Shown: one piece after another, positions 7,926 through 14,849 of the stretch | Layout: the number at the start of each line of letters is the position of its first letter | How positions within the stretch are numbered: the stretch's first letter is position 1 | Assembly (NCBI GenBank): GCA_958421035.1 | Contig: CATZKS010000011.1 | Location: 1-28,390, forward strand | Length of the DNA: 28,390 nucleotides | Origin: an uncultured Collinsella sp. | GTDB lineage: Bacteria > Actinomycetota > Coriobacteriia > Coriobacteriales > Coriobacteriaceae | Direction: 5' to 3' | Made by a program: the position numbers and the translations under genes | The notes under the pieces: model-generated | What the model was told of the DNA's origin: nothing | What the model saw: only the letters and a program-made list of their open reading frames with translations | Database searches by the model: none

Positions 7926-9386
7926 TTAGCGCACCTGAGCGACGTAAGCGACGTTGGTCGAGGAGACCTTGTCCTCGAGCTGGACGCTCATGCGGGGATC
8001 GCCGGCGGTAGCGACGGTCAAATCGCCAGTCTTGACGTAGCCGAGCTCCTTAGCGGTCTCGATCGCCTTGACGATCGTGCCGTTGACGGTGCCCTGGGTA
8101 ATCTCGGCCTGGTGCGGGATAACGCCCCAGTACATGATCATCTGCTGGACGGCCCACTCGTGGCGGGAGAACGCGCAGATCGGCATGTTGGGACGGAAGT
8201 GCGAGATCAGGCGAGCGGTACGACCGGTGGTCGTCGGCACGGTGATGCACTTGGCGCCAACGGTGGTGGCCATGTTCACGGCGGACATACCCACAACGTT
8301 GTTGACGACGCGGGTGCCGTGAGCGTCAGCCGGAACCTCGAGCGGAGCGTGAGCCGGGAGGTACTTCTCGGTCTCGAGAGCGATGCTGGCCTGCATCTTG
8401 ACGGCCTCGACCGGGTACTTGCCGGCAGCGGACTCGCCGGAGAGCATAACGGCGTCGGTGCCGTCGTAAATGGCGTTAGCAACGTCGGCAACCTCGGCGC
8501 GCGTCGGGCGCGGGTTCTGCTGCATGGAGTCGAGCATCTGCGTGGCGGTGATGACGGGCTTATAGGCCGCGTTGCACTTGGCGATGATCTCCTTCTGGAT
8601 GTGCGGAACGAGCTCGGGCTTGATCTCGATGCCCAGGTCGCCACGGGCGACCATGATGCCGTCGGAAGCCTCGAGGATCTCGTCGAAGTTCTCGACGCCC
8701 AGGGCGCACTCGATCTTCGGGAAGATCGTCACGTGCTCGCCACCGTTCTCGCGGCAAAGCTCGCGGATGCCGCGGACGGACTCGCCGTCACGGATGAAGG
8801 AAGCGGCGATGTAGTCGATGTTCTCGGTCAGGCCAAAGAGGATGTCCTGACGATCGCGCTCGGTGATGGCGGGCAGCGAGATGTTGACGTTGGGCATGTT
8901 GACGCCCTTGCGCTCGCCGATCAGGCCGTCATTCTTGACGACGCAGGTCATGTCCTGGCCGTCGACGGACTCGACCTCGAGGGCAACCAGACCGTCATCG
9001 ATCAGGATAAGGGAGCCCTTCTCGACCTCGGAGGGCAGAGCCAGGTAGTCGAGGGAGATGTGCTCAGAGGTGCCGTGGAAATCCTCGGACGTGGGCTGAG
9101 CGGTGACGACGATCTTATCGCCGGTCTTGACGGCAACCTTCTTGCCATCGACCAGAAGGCCGGTGCGGACCTCGGGGCCCTTGGTGTCGAGCAGAATGCC
9201 GACGGGCAGACCGAGCTCCTTGGAAATACGACGGACGCGCTCGATGCGACCGTGGTGCTCGTCGTAGGATCCGTGCGAGAAGTTAAAACGGGCGACGTTC
9301 ATGCCCGCCTTGATCATCTCACGGATGGTCTCGTCGCTATCGCAGGCGGGACCCATGGTGCATACAATCTTGGTGCGCTTGTACAT
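7926..9386 (-). CDS. pyk: Pyruvate kinase
   Basis: This enzyme converts phosphoenolpyruvate and ADP to pyruvate and ATP, the last step of glycolysis. The 486-aa protein is of normal length. It opens MYKRTKIVCTMGPA and shows FNFSHG, ILLDTKGPEVRTG, the catalytic lysine segment FPKIECALGV, the metal-site motif MVARGDLGIEI, and TRAEVADVANAIYDGTDAV with MLSGESAAGKYP. The C-terminal domain (about 350-470) is complete. ATG at 9384-9386 has GGAGGT at 9391-9396. It is the only minus-strand gene here and is monocistronic, with its own promoter and terminator. Confidence 0.97.
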   Translation of the reverse strand: MYKRTKIVCTMGPACDSDETIREMIKAGMNVARFNFSHGSYDEHHGRIERVRRISKELGLPVGILLDTKGPEVRTGLLVDGKKVAVKTGDKIVVTAQPTSEDFHGTSEHISLDYLALPSEVEKGSLILIDDGLVALEVESVDGQDMTCVVKNDGLIGERKGVNMPNVNISLPAITERDRQDILFGLTENIDYIAASFIRDGESVRGIRELCRENGGEHVTIFPKIECALGVENFDEILEASDGIMVARGDLGIEIKPELVPHIQKEIIAKCNAAYKPVITATQMLDSMQQNPRPTRAEVADVANAIYDGTDAVMLSGESAAGKYPVEAVKMQASIALETEKYLPAHAPLEVPADAHGTRVVNNVVGMSAVNMATTVGAKCITVPTTTGRTARLISHFRPNMPICAFSRHEWAVQQMIMYWGVIPHQAEITQGTVNGTIVKAIETAKELGYVKTGDLTVATAGDPRMSVQLEDKVSSTNVAYVAQVR

Positions 9387-9449
9387 TCAGACCTCCATCT
9401 GACATCGTCTTGCGCTGATAGATAAACCATAAGAAATAAAACTGAGATG

Positions 9450-9480
9450 ATTATAACGAAATGCCGACCGAATACCCCAA
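9450..9480 (-). promoter_or_regulatory. Promoter of pyk
   Basis: On the minus strand a perfect TATAAT lies at 9455-9450. The best upstream match is TTGGGG at 9480-9475, with a long 19-bp spacer, so the -10 is convincing and the -35 is weak. The surrounding DNA is clearly AT-richer than the genes on both sides. Confidence 0.55.
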
Positions 9481-9680
9481 AAAATCGACCGTATGCCGAA
9501 TTAGAAGTTCATTTTTTGCGGTAAAAACGGTATATGAAAAATCTTTACCAACCGCTCTGACCGCTGCTATCTGGGCGATATTTCAGTTTGACGATGCGCC
9601 GAAGAAAAAACGTTTTATCAATGTTGAGCATCACACGGTCTGCATCGTTGCACTCGAGCCGTGCTTCCAATTGGAATGTT
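9481..9680. other. AT-rich intergenic stretch between pyk and the P-type ATPase
   Basis: Together with its flanking control elements, this is the larger part of a gene-free gap of about 440 bp between two divergently transcribed genes. It is noticeably AT-richer than its surroundings. I see an inverted repeat GGTAAA (9520-9525) / TTTACC (9544-9549) and a palindrome TCCAATTGGA (9666-9675) that may be a regulator site. An open frame at 9461-9688 does not look like protein and lacks a ribosome-binding site. Confidence 0.5.
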
Positions 9681-9710
9681 TTGGCTAGACGCGCCGCTTT
9701 GGGGTACCAT
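9681..9710 (+). promoter_or_regulatory. Candidate promoter of the P-type ATPase gene
   Basis: TTGGCT (9681-9686) and TACCAT (9705-9710) are 18 bp apart. Transcription would start near 9717, giving a leader of about 110 nt that contains the structured element at 9725-9820. The match to consensus is moderate. Confidence 0.4.
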
Positions 9711-9724
9711 AGCTCCACTATCAA

Positions 9725-9820
9725 CTGCCGCTCAGCACGGCAGCCTTGATGAGCCCTTGCCCTTCTCCTGGGAATTATGATCGGGCATCAATCTGCTGAG
9801 TGGCCCGAATCCCAGGAGGG
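9725..9820 (+). promoter_or_regulatory. Structured mRNA leader that can sequester the ATPase ribosome-binding site
   Basis: Three elements can be drawn. CTGCCG 9725-9730 pairs with CGGCAG 9738-9743. CTCCTGGGA 9765-9773 pairs perfectly with TCCCAGGAG 9810-9818 and covers the Shine-Dalgarno AGGAGGGG (9814-9820); an inner helix TCGGGC 9781-9786 / GCCCGA 9803-9808 stacks inside. A competing helix pairs TTGATG(ag)CCC 9746-9756 with GGGCATCAA 9783-9791, which would break the inner helix. This is the layout of a translational switch. I could not match it to the manganese riboswitch (yybP-ykoY) often found before such pumps, so the ligand, if any, is unknown. Confidence 0.55.
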
Positions 9821-9828
9821 GACTCTAT

Positions 9829-12510
9829 ATGCAAAAGGAATACCTGTCCGCCGCGGCGGAGGTACTCAGCGACCAAGGTGTCGATGAGAACCTCGGCCTG
9901 AGCAACGACGAGGCGTCGTCGCGCCTCGCCAAGACAGGCCCTAACAAGCTCGAGGAAGCCGAGAAGACGCCGTTGTGGAAGCGCTTCTTTGAGCAGATGG
10001 CCGATCCCATGGTCATCATGCTGATCGTTGCCGCCGTCATCAGTGCACTCACGGGCATGGTCAAGGGCGAGGCGGACTTTGCCGATGTCGCCATCATCAT
10101 GTTCGTCGTTATCGTCAACTCGGTGCTGGGCGTGGTCCAGGAGGCTAAAAGCGAGGAGGCCCTCGAAGCCCTGCAAGAGATGAGCGCGGCGCAGTCCAAG
10201 GTGCTGCGCGACGGCAAGCTCGTGCACCTGCCGAGCGCCGAGCTCGTGCCCGGCGACGTGATCATGCTCGAGGCGGGCGACTCCGTCCCGGCCGACTGCC
10301 GCGTCCTCGAGAGCGCCACGATGAAGATCGAAGAGGCTGCACTGACTGGCGAGTCCGTGCCGGTTGAGAAGCACACCAACGTGATTGAGCTCGCCGCGGG
10401 CACCGACGACGTGCCGCTCGGCGACCGCAAGAACATGTGCTATATGGGTTCCACCGTGGTGTACGGTCGCGGTCGCGCCGTCGTGGTCGGTACCGGTATG
10501 AACACCGAGATGGGCAAGATTGCCGGCGCCCTGGCCGAGGCCAAGGAAGAGCTCACGCCGTTGCAGGTGAAGCTCGCCGAGCTCAGCCGCATCCTTACCA
10601 TCATGGTTATCGTCATCTGCATCGTCATCTTTGGCGTTGACATCATCCGTCACGGCGTGGGCAACGTTCTTACTGACCCGACTGCCCTGCTCGACACCTT
10701 TATGGTTGCCGTCTCGCTCGCCGTCGCCGCCATCCCCGAGGGCCTGGTCGCCGTCGTGACCATCGTTCTTTCGCTCGGCGTGACCAAGATGGCCAAGCGC
10801 CAGGCGATTATCCGCAAGCTTTCTGCTGTCGAGACGCTCGGCTGCACGCAGACCATCTGCTCCGACAAGACCGGTACCCTTACCCAGAACAAGATGACCG
10901 TCGTCAAGCACGAGCTCGCTGCGCCCAAGGAGAAGTTCTTGGCCGGCATGGCGCTGTGCTCCGATGCCCAGTGGGACGAGGAGCTGGGCGAGGCCGTGGG
11001 CGAGCCGACCGAGTGCGCGCTCGTCAACGACGCCGGCAAGGCGGGGCTCACCGGCCTGACTGCCGAGCATCCGCGCGTGGGCGAGGCCCCGTTCGACTCG
11101 GGCCGTAAGATGATGTCCGTGGTCGTCGAGACCCTGGACGGCGAGTACGAGCAGTACACCAAGGGCGCGCCCGACGTGGTGATTGGCCTGTGCACCCATA
11201 TCTACGAGGGCGATAAGGTTGTGCCGCTGACTGAGGAGCGTCGTGCCGAGCTCGTGGCAGCCAACAAGGCCATGGCTGACGAGGCCCTGCGCGTGCTGGC
11301 GCTGGCGAGCCGCACCTACACCGAGGTTCCCGCCGACTGCAGCCCCGCTGCGCTTGAGCACGACCTGGTCTTCTGCGGCCTGTCCGGCATGATTGACCCG
11401 GTCCGACCCGAGGTCGCCGACGCCATCCGCGAGGCCCACGATGCCGGTATCCGCACCGTCATGATTACGGGCGACCACATCGACACCGCCGTGGCCATCG
11501 CCAAGCAGCTGGGTATCGTCACCGATCGCAGCCATGCCATCACCGGTGCCGACCTCGATCGCATGAGCGACGAGGAGCTCGACGCGCACATCGAGGATTA
11601 CGGCGTGTACGCCCGCGTCCAGCCCGAGCATAAGACCCGCATCGTCGAGGCTTGGAAGTCGCGCGACCAGATCGTGGCCATGACGGGCGACGGCGTCAAC
11701 GACGCCCCGTCCATCAAGCGCGCCGACATCGGCGTTGGCATGGGCATCACCGGTACCGATGTCACCAAGAACGTCGCCGACATGGTGCTTGCCGACGACA
11801 ATTTCGCCACCATCATCGGTGCCTGCGAAGAGGGCCGTCGCATCTACGACAACATCCGCAAGGTCATTCAGTTTCTGCTTTCGGCCAACCTTGCCGAGGT
11901 CTTCTCGGTATTCATCGCCACGCTCATCGGCTTTACCATCTTCCAGCCGGTGCAGCTGCTGTGGGTGAACCTGGTCACCGATTGCTTCCCCGCGCTCGCG
12001 CTGGGCATGGAGGACGCCGAGGGCGACATCATGAAGCGCAAGCCGCGCAACGCCAAGGACGGTGTCTTTGCCGGACATATGGGTCTGGACTGCGTGGTCC
12101 AGGGCCTAATCATCACCGTGCTGGTGCTGGCGAGCTTCTTTGTGGGCGTGTACTTTGACATGGGCTACATCCACATCGCCGATATGATCGCCGGCAATGC
12201 CGACGAGGAAGGCGTGATGATGGCGTTCATCACGCTCAACATGGTCGAGATTTTCCACTGCTTCAATATGCGCAGCCGTCGTGCGTCGCTGTTCACCATG
12301 AAGAAGCAGAACAAGTGGCTGTGGGCTTCCGCCGCGCTGGCACTGGTGCTGACGGTGATCGTGACCGTGCAGCCGACGCTTGCCGAGATGTTCTTTGGCC
12401 CCGTGACGCTTGAGCTCAAGGGCGTTCTTGCCGCGCTGGGCCTGGCCTTCCTGATCATCCCGCTGATGGAGATCTACAAGGCGATCATGCGCGCGGTCGA
12501 GAAGGAGTAA
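9829..12510 (+). CDS. Cation-transporting P-type ATPase, Ca2+ (PMCA/SERCA-like, type II)
   Basis: This is an ATP-driven cation pump of the inner membrane, most likely exporting Ca2+ (Mn2+ is possible). The 893-aa protein has the N-terminal cation-ATPase domain, TGES (173-176, actuator), M4 motif PEGL (303-306), phosphorylation site SDKTGT with D346, KGAPDVV in the nucleotide domain, MITGDH, the hinge TGDGVNDAP (619-627) and a C-terminal membrane domain. Residues in M5 and M6 matching Ca2+ ligands of SERCA are visible: N687 and E690 (SANLAE), and N714, T717 and D718 (NLVTD). ATG 9829 follows AGGAGGGG within the hairpin-forming leader. It appears to be a single-gene unit. Confidence 0.93.
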   Translation: MQKEYLSAAAEVLSDQGVDENLGLSNDEASSRLAKTGPNKLEEAEKTPLWKRFFEQMADPMVIMLIVAAVISALTGMVKGEADFADVAIIMFVVIVNSVLGVVQEAKSEEALEALQEMSAAQSKVLRDGKLVHLPSAELVPGDVIMLEAGDSVPADCRVLESATMKIEEAALTGESVPVEKHTNVIELAAGTDDVPLGDRKNMCYMGSTVVYGRGRAVVVGTGMNTEMGKIAGALAEAKEELTPLQVKLAELSRILTIMVIVICIVIFGVDIIRHGVGNVLTDPTALLDTFMVAVSLAVAAIPEGLVAVVTIVLSLGVTKMAKRQAIIRKLSAVETLGCTQTICSDKTGTLTQNKMTVVKHELAAPKEKFLAGMALCSDAQWDEELGEAVGEPTECALVNDAGKAGLTGLTAEHPRVGEAPFDSGRKMMSVVVETLDGEYEQYTKGAPDVVIGLCTHIYEGDKVVPLTEERRAELVAANKAMADEALRVLALASRTYTEVPADCSPAALEHDLVFCGLSGMIDPVRPEVADAIREAHDAGIRTVMITGDHIDTAVAIAKQLGIVTDRSHAITGADLDRMSDEELDAHIEDYGVYARVQPEHKTRIVEAWKSRDQIVAMTGDGVNDAPSIKRADIGVGMGITGTDVTKNVADMVLADDNFATIIGACEEGRRIYDNIRKVIQFLLSANLAEVFSVFIATLIGFTIFQPVQLLWVNLVTDCFPALALGMEDAEGDIMKRKPRNAKDGVFAGHMGLDCVVQGLIITVLVLASFFVGVYFDMGYIHIADMIAGNADEEGVMMAFITLNMVEIFHCFNMRSRRASLFTMKKQNKWLWASAALALVLTVIVTVQPTLAEMFFGPVTLELKGVLAALGLAFLIIPLMEIYKAIMRAVEKE

Positions 12511-12521
12511 CGTACCTGTCC

Positions 12522-12610
12522 GGGCCCGCCCCTGCGTGTTTTCTTCTTCGCTGGTCCTCGCGCTTCGCGCTGCGGGATCGCTCAGAAGAAAACACTCCCG
12601 GGGTGGGCCC
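12522..12610. repeat. Long imperfect palindrome (89 bp) after the P-type ATPase gene
   Basis: Outer arms GGGCCCGCCCC (12522-12532) and GGGGTGGGCCC (12600-12610) pair over 11 positions with one G-U. Inner arms GTGTTTTCTTCT (12536-12547) and AGAAGAAAACAC (12584-12595) pair perfectly over 12. The 36-nt centre contains a small GCGC-TTC-GCGC fold. There is no terminal T run, so it is not a standard terminator. It may be a dispersed palindromic element, a cruciform, or an mRNA 3'-end stabiliser. Confidence 0.75.
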
Positions 12611-12670
12611 TGCGGTATCCTTGCTGGCTTTTCTCCCGCGCGGATGATAAAGGGCTGAGGGAAAGTTTGT

Positions 12671-12699
12671 GAGCTGGTCGGGCTTTGCCCGGCCAGCTC
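12671..12699 (+). terminator. Hairpin before rsgA (possible terminator)
   Basis: GAGCTGGTCGGGC (12671-12683) pairs with GCCCGGCCAGCTC (12687-12699), 13 bp with one G-U and a TTT loop. It is followed by TATTTGATTTAAAAT, which is T-rich but broken. It may end the ATPase transcript. TAAAAT at 12709-12714 could be the -10 of rsgA. Confidence 0.5.
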
Positions 12700-12752
12700 T
12701 ATTTGATTTAAAATACCTGCTCAGTTGTGATTTATGGTGCTGGGAGGCGCTT

Positions 12753-13937
12753 GTGGGCAAGGCGAAGGCTAAGGCGAAGAAAAAGACGACGGGGGCGCGG
12801 GCTAAGCGCGATCGTCGTCGGAAGCTTGCGACCGAGGTCCCCGCGTCTGCCGAGGAGCTGCTGGCAAGCGTGCCGGGACTTGACGCGCTGCAGGACGTTC
12901 CGGCGTTTGATAACCTGCCGGTCGATGAAGCCCAGCAGACTGCCTTTGATGATTTCTGCGCACATGCCGAGGAGCCCGAGCAGATGCGGCTGGGTGCCGT
13001 GGTGCGCTTGGATCGCGGGTTCCCGCTGGTGGCGACTGCCGACGACACCTTCCGCGCCGAGCATGCCGTGGGGTTTGCCAAGTCGCGCGCCGAGGACGAG
13101 GTCCTGCTGCCTGCCGTGGGCGACCGTGTGGCGGTGCGCCGTGCTCCCGGGCACGACATGGGCGTGATTGAGTGCGTACTGCCGCGCCGTACGAGCTTTG
13201 AGCGTTGGCGCGGCCATGCCCGCGGAGAGCGTCAGGTGCTCTGCTCCAATGTGGATTGCGTGCTAATCGTGCAGGCGCTCGGTGCCGGTGAGGTGCTGCT
13301 CGACCGCGTGGCGCGCTCGCTGGTGTTGGCGCTCGACTGCGATGCCGAGCCGGTGGTGGTGCTCACCAAAGCTGACCGCTGCGATGCCGAGGAGCTCGAG
13401 CGCGATCTGGACCGCGTGCGCCGCCTGGTGGGTCCGGACGTGCGCGTGATCGTGACGTCCTCTGCCGAGGGGCGCGGCCTGGACGAGGTTCGTTCCTGCG
13501 TGCCTGCCGGGAGCTGCGCCATGATTCTGGGCGAGTCGGGTGCCGGCAAGTCGACGCTGCTCAATGCGCTGCTGGGCCACGATACGTTGGCGACTGGCGG
13601 TGTGCGCGAACGCGACGACCAGGGCCGTCACACTACCGTCGCGCGCGTGATGGTGGCACTGCCGGGCGACGCCGGCGTGATCGCCGATGCCCCGGGCCTG
13701 CGCAGCTTACCGCTCGTGGGTCACGAGCGGGGTCTGGCGCGCGCCTTCCCCGAGATTGTCGAGGCATCGCGCGCGTGCCGGTTTGGCGATTGCACGCATA
13801 CCCATGAGCCGGGTTGTGCCGTTCGCGAGGCCGAGGACGCCGGGCAGATCGACAGCCTGCGTTTGGAAACGTTCCAAAACCTGGCGTCATCCATGCGCGT
13901 GAGTGCTCAAATGCTCGATCCCGATGTCCATCTGTAA
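12753..13937 (+). CDS. rsgA: Small ribosomal subunit biogenesis GTPase RsgA
   Basis: This circularly permuted GTPase acts in late maturation of the 30S subunit. The 394-aa protein begins with a very basic tail (GKAKAKAKKK), then an OB-fold (about 85-150), then the GTPase motifs in the permuted order: G4 TKAD, G5 SSAEGRG, G1 GESGAGKST (260-268) and G3 DAPGL. The zinc site follows near the C-terminus with C342, C347, H349 and C355. I chose GTG 12753 because GGAGG lies at 12743-12747, five bases upstream; the frame is open further upstream, but that part covers a hairpin. The N-terminal extension makes it longer than E. coli RsgA. Confidence 0.95.
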   Translation: MGKAKAKAKKKTTGARAKRDRRRKLATEVPASAEELLASVPGLDALQDVPAFDNLPVDEAQQTAFDDFCAHAEEPEQMRLGAVVRLDRGFPLVATADDTFRAEHAVGFAKSRAEDEVLLPAVGDRVAVRRAPGHDMGVIECVLPRRTSFERWRGHARGERQVLCSNVDCVLIVQALGAGEVLLDRVARSLVLALDCDAEPVVVLTKADRCDAEELERDLDRVRRLVGPDVRVIVTSSAEGRGLDEVRSCVPAGSCAMILGESGAGKSTLLNALLGHDTLATGGVRERDDQGRHTTVARVMVALPGDAGVIADAPGLRSLPLVGHERGLARAFPEIVEASRACRFGDCTHTHEPGCAVREAEDAGQIDSLRLETFQNLASSMRVSAQMLDPDVHL

Positions 13938-13954
13938 TTGATTTTTCCTATGAC

Positions 13955-13989
13955 AGCCGTCTTCCAACTGTTCGGGAGACGGCTTTTTT
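13955..13989 (+). terminator. Terminator of rsgA
   Basis: AGCCGTCTTCC (13955-13965) pairs with GGGAGACGGCT (13974-13984) over 11 positions with one G-U, followed by six T (13984-13989). Confidence 0.92.
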
Positions 13990-14027
13990 GCTGCGAAAAA
14001 GCCTCGAAACATGCAGTTTGCTGACGT

Positions 14028-14166
14028 GCTGACCAAAACCTTGCCACGAGCTTGACGGGCTGGTTAGTTTTTGGTCAGCGATTGGTTTGACATCGAAAAC
14101 CAAGATCGCGATTGCGCCGCTTTGCACTCTGACCACCCAGACAATGGTGGTACGGGCATTCGCCCG
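14028..14166 (+). promoter_or_regulatory. Control region of the Tad operon
   Basis: The gap of about 200 bp between the rsgA terminator and cpaB holds several inverted repeats: GCTGACCAAAA (14028-14038) with TTTTGGTCAGC (14069-14079), perfect over 11 bp; TTGGTTT (14082-14088) with AAACCAA (14097-14103); ACCACC (14132-14137) with GGTGGT (14146-14151); and CGGGC (14153-14157) with GCCCG (14162-14166). A TTGACA at 14087-14092 could be a -35, but the -10 17 bp later (GATTGC) is poor, so an activator may be needed. The first repeat is the best operator candidate. Confidence 0.4.
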
Positions 14167-14189
14167 GCACTGCCATGAGAGGAGCGGCC

Positions 14190-14849
14190 GTGAACAAGAG
14201 CAAGCGCATCGCCATCAGTCTGGTCGCGGGCGTGCTCGCTGCTCTGCTCTGCATGGTTTACGGCTCGTCGATCCGCTCGCAAGCCGAACAGGTCCAGGCT
14301 GAGACCTTGGCCAAGTACGGTGGCGATCGCGTCGAGGTATGCGTCGCGGCGCGTGATATCGATGTGGGCGAGACCCTCGATGAGACCAATGTCATAACCC
14401 AAGAATGGCTGACGAGTCTGCTGCCGCGTGACGCGGCGACCGAGCTGCGCCAGGTGCGCGGCGACGTGACGACTTCGCGTATTCCCAAAAACGCCGTGAT
14501 CTGCAATGTCTACACCAAGGCCGAGAGCCACAAGCTCGAGGTGCCTAAGGGCAAAGTCGCCGTTTCGGTGGCGGTCGATGCCGAGCACTCGGTCGGCGGT
14601 GCTACGGGCGTGGGCAGCTACGTGGATGTGTATGTGCAAAAAGACGGCGTAACCGATCGGCTGTGCGGCGCGTACGTGATCGATACCAGTGAAGATTCCG
14701 GTGCCACGCGCGAGGGCAAGATCGAATGGGTGACGCTGGCGGCTGACCCCGAAGACGTCAAGGAACTGCTGGGGGCATCGGGCAAGGGAACGGTCAGCTT
14801 GACGATTCCCGCCACGGCGCGCGGCAAAAAGAGCGGAGGCGACGAGTGA
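14190..14849 (+). CDS. cpaB: Flp pilus assembly protein CpaB/RcpC-like (SAF domain)
   Basis: This is a pilus assembly protein of the CpaB/RcpC type. The 219-aa product has one N-terminal membrane helix (about residues 7-27) and an outside SAF-like domain (about 46-110: CVAARDIDVGETLDETNV, then RIPKNAVI), followed by a second half beginning KLEVPKGKVAVSVAVD that matches the RcpC/CpaB region. I chose GTG 14190 over ATG 14175 because GAGAGGAG (14176-14183) fits the GTG. It opens the Tad operon, and its stop overlaps the next start (TGATG). In a monoderm there is no outer-membrane secretin for it to join, so its role may be on the cell surface. Confidence 0.82.
   Translation: MNKSKRIAISLVAGVLAALLCMVYGSSIRSQAEQVQAETLAKYGGDRVEVCVAARDIDVGETLDETNVITQEWLTSLLPRDAATELRQVRGDVTTSRIPKNAVICNVYTKAESHKLEVPKGKVAVSVAVDAEHSVGGATGVGSYVDVYVQKDGVTDRLCGAYVIDTSEDSGATREGKIEWVTLAADPEDVKELLGASGKGTVSLTIPATARGKKSGGDE

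Noticed and set aside
7896..9425. Long open frame opposite pyruvate kinase
   Set aside because: The opposite strand gives a complete, canonical pyruvate kinase; the antisense frame is a product of high GC and biased third positions.
9461..9688. Open frame of 75 codons between pyk and the P-type ATPase
   Set aside because: No ribosome-binding site and no protein-like pattern; it overlaps the pyk promoter and the AT-rich spacer.
9775..12078. Very long open frame opposite the P-type ATPase (and similar ones opposite pheT and metG)
   Set aside because: His- and Gly-rich, low-complexity composition typical of antisense frames over GC-rich genes, without a ribosome-binding site or recognisable domain.
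14132..14166. T-box-like string (GGTGGTACGGGC) before cpaB
   Set aside because: It lacks the conserved ACCGCGG part, has no antiterminator/terminator pair, and the downstream gene is not amino-acid related.
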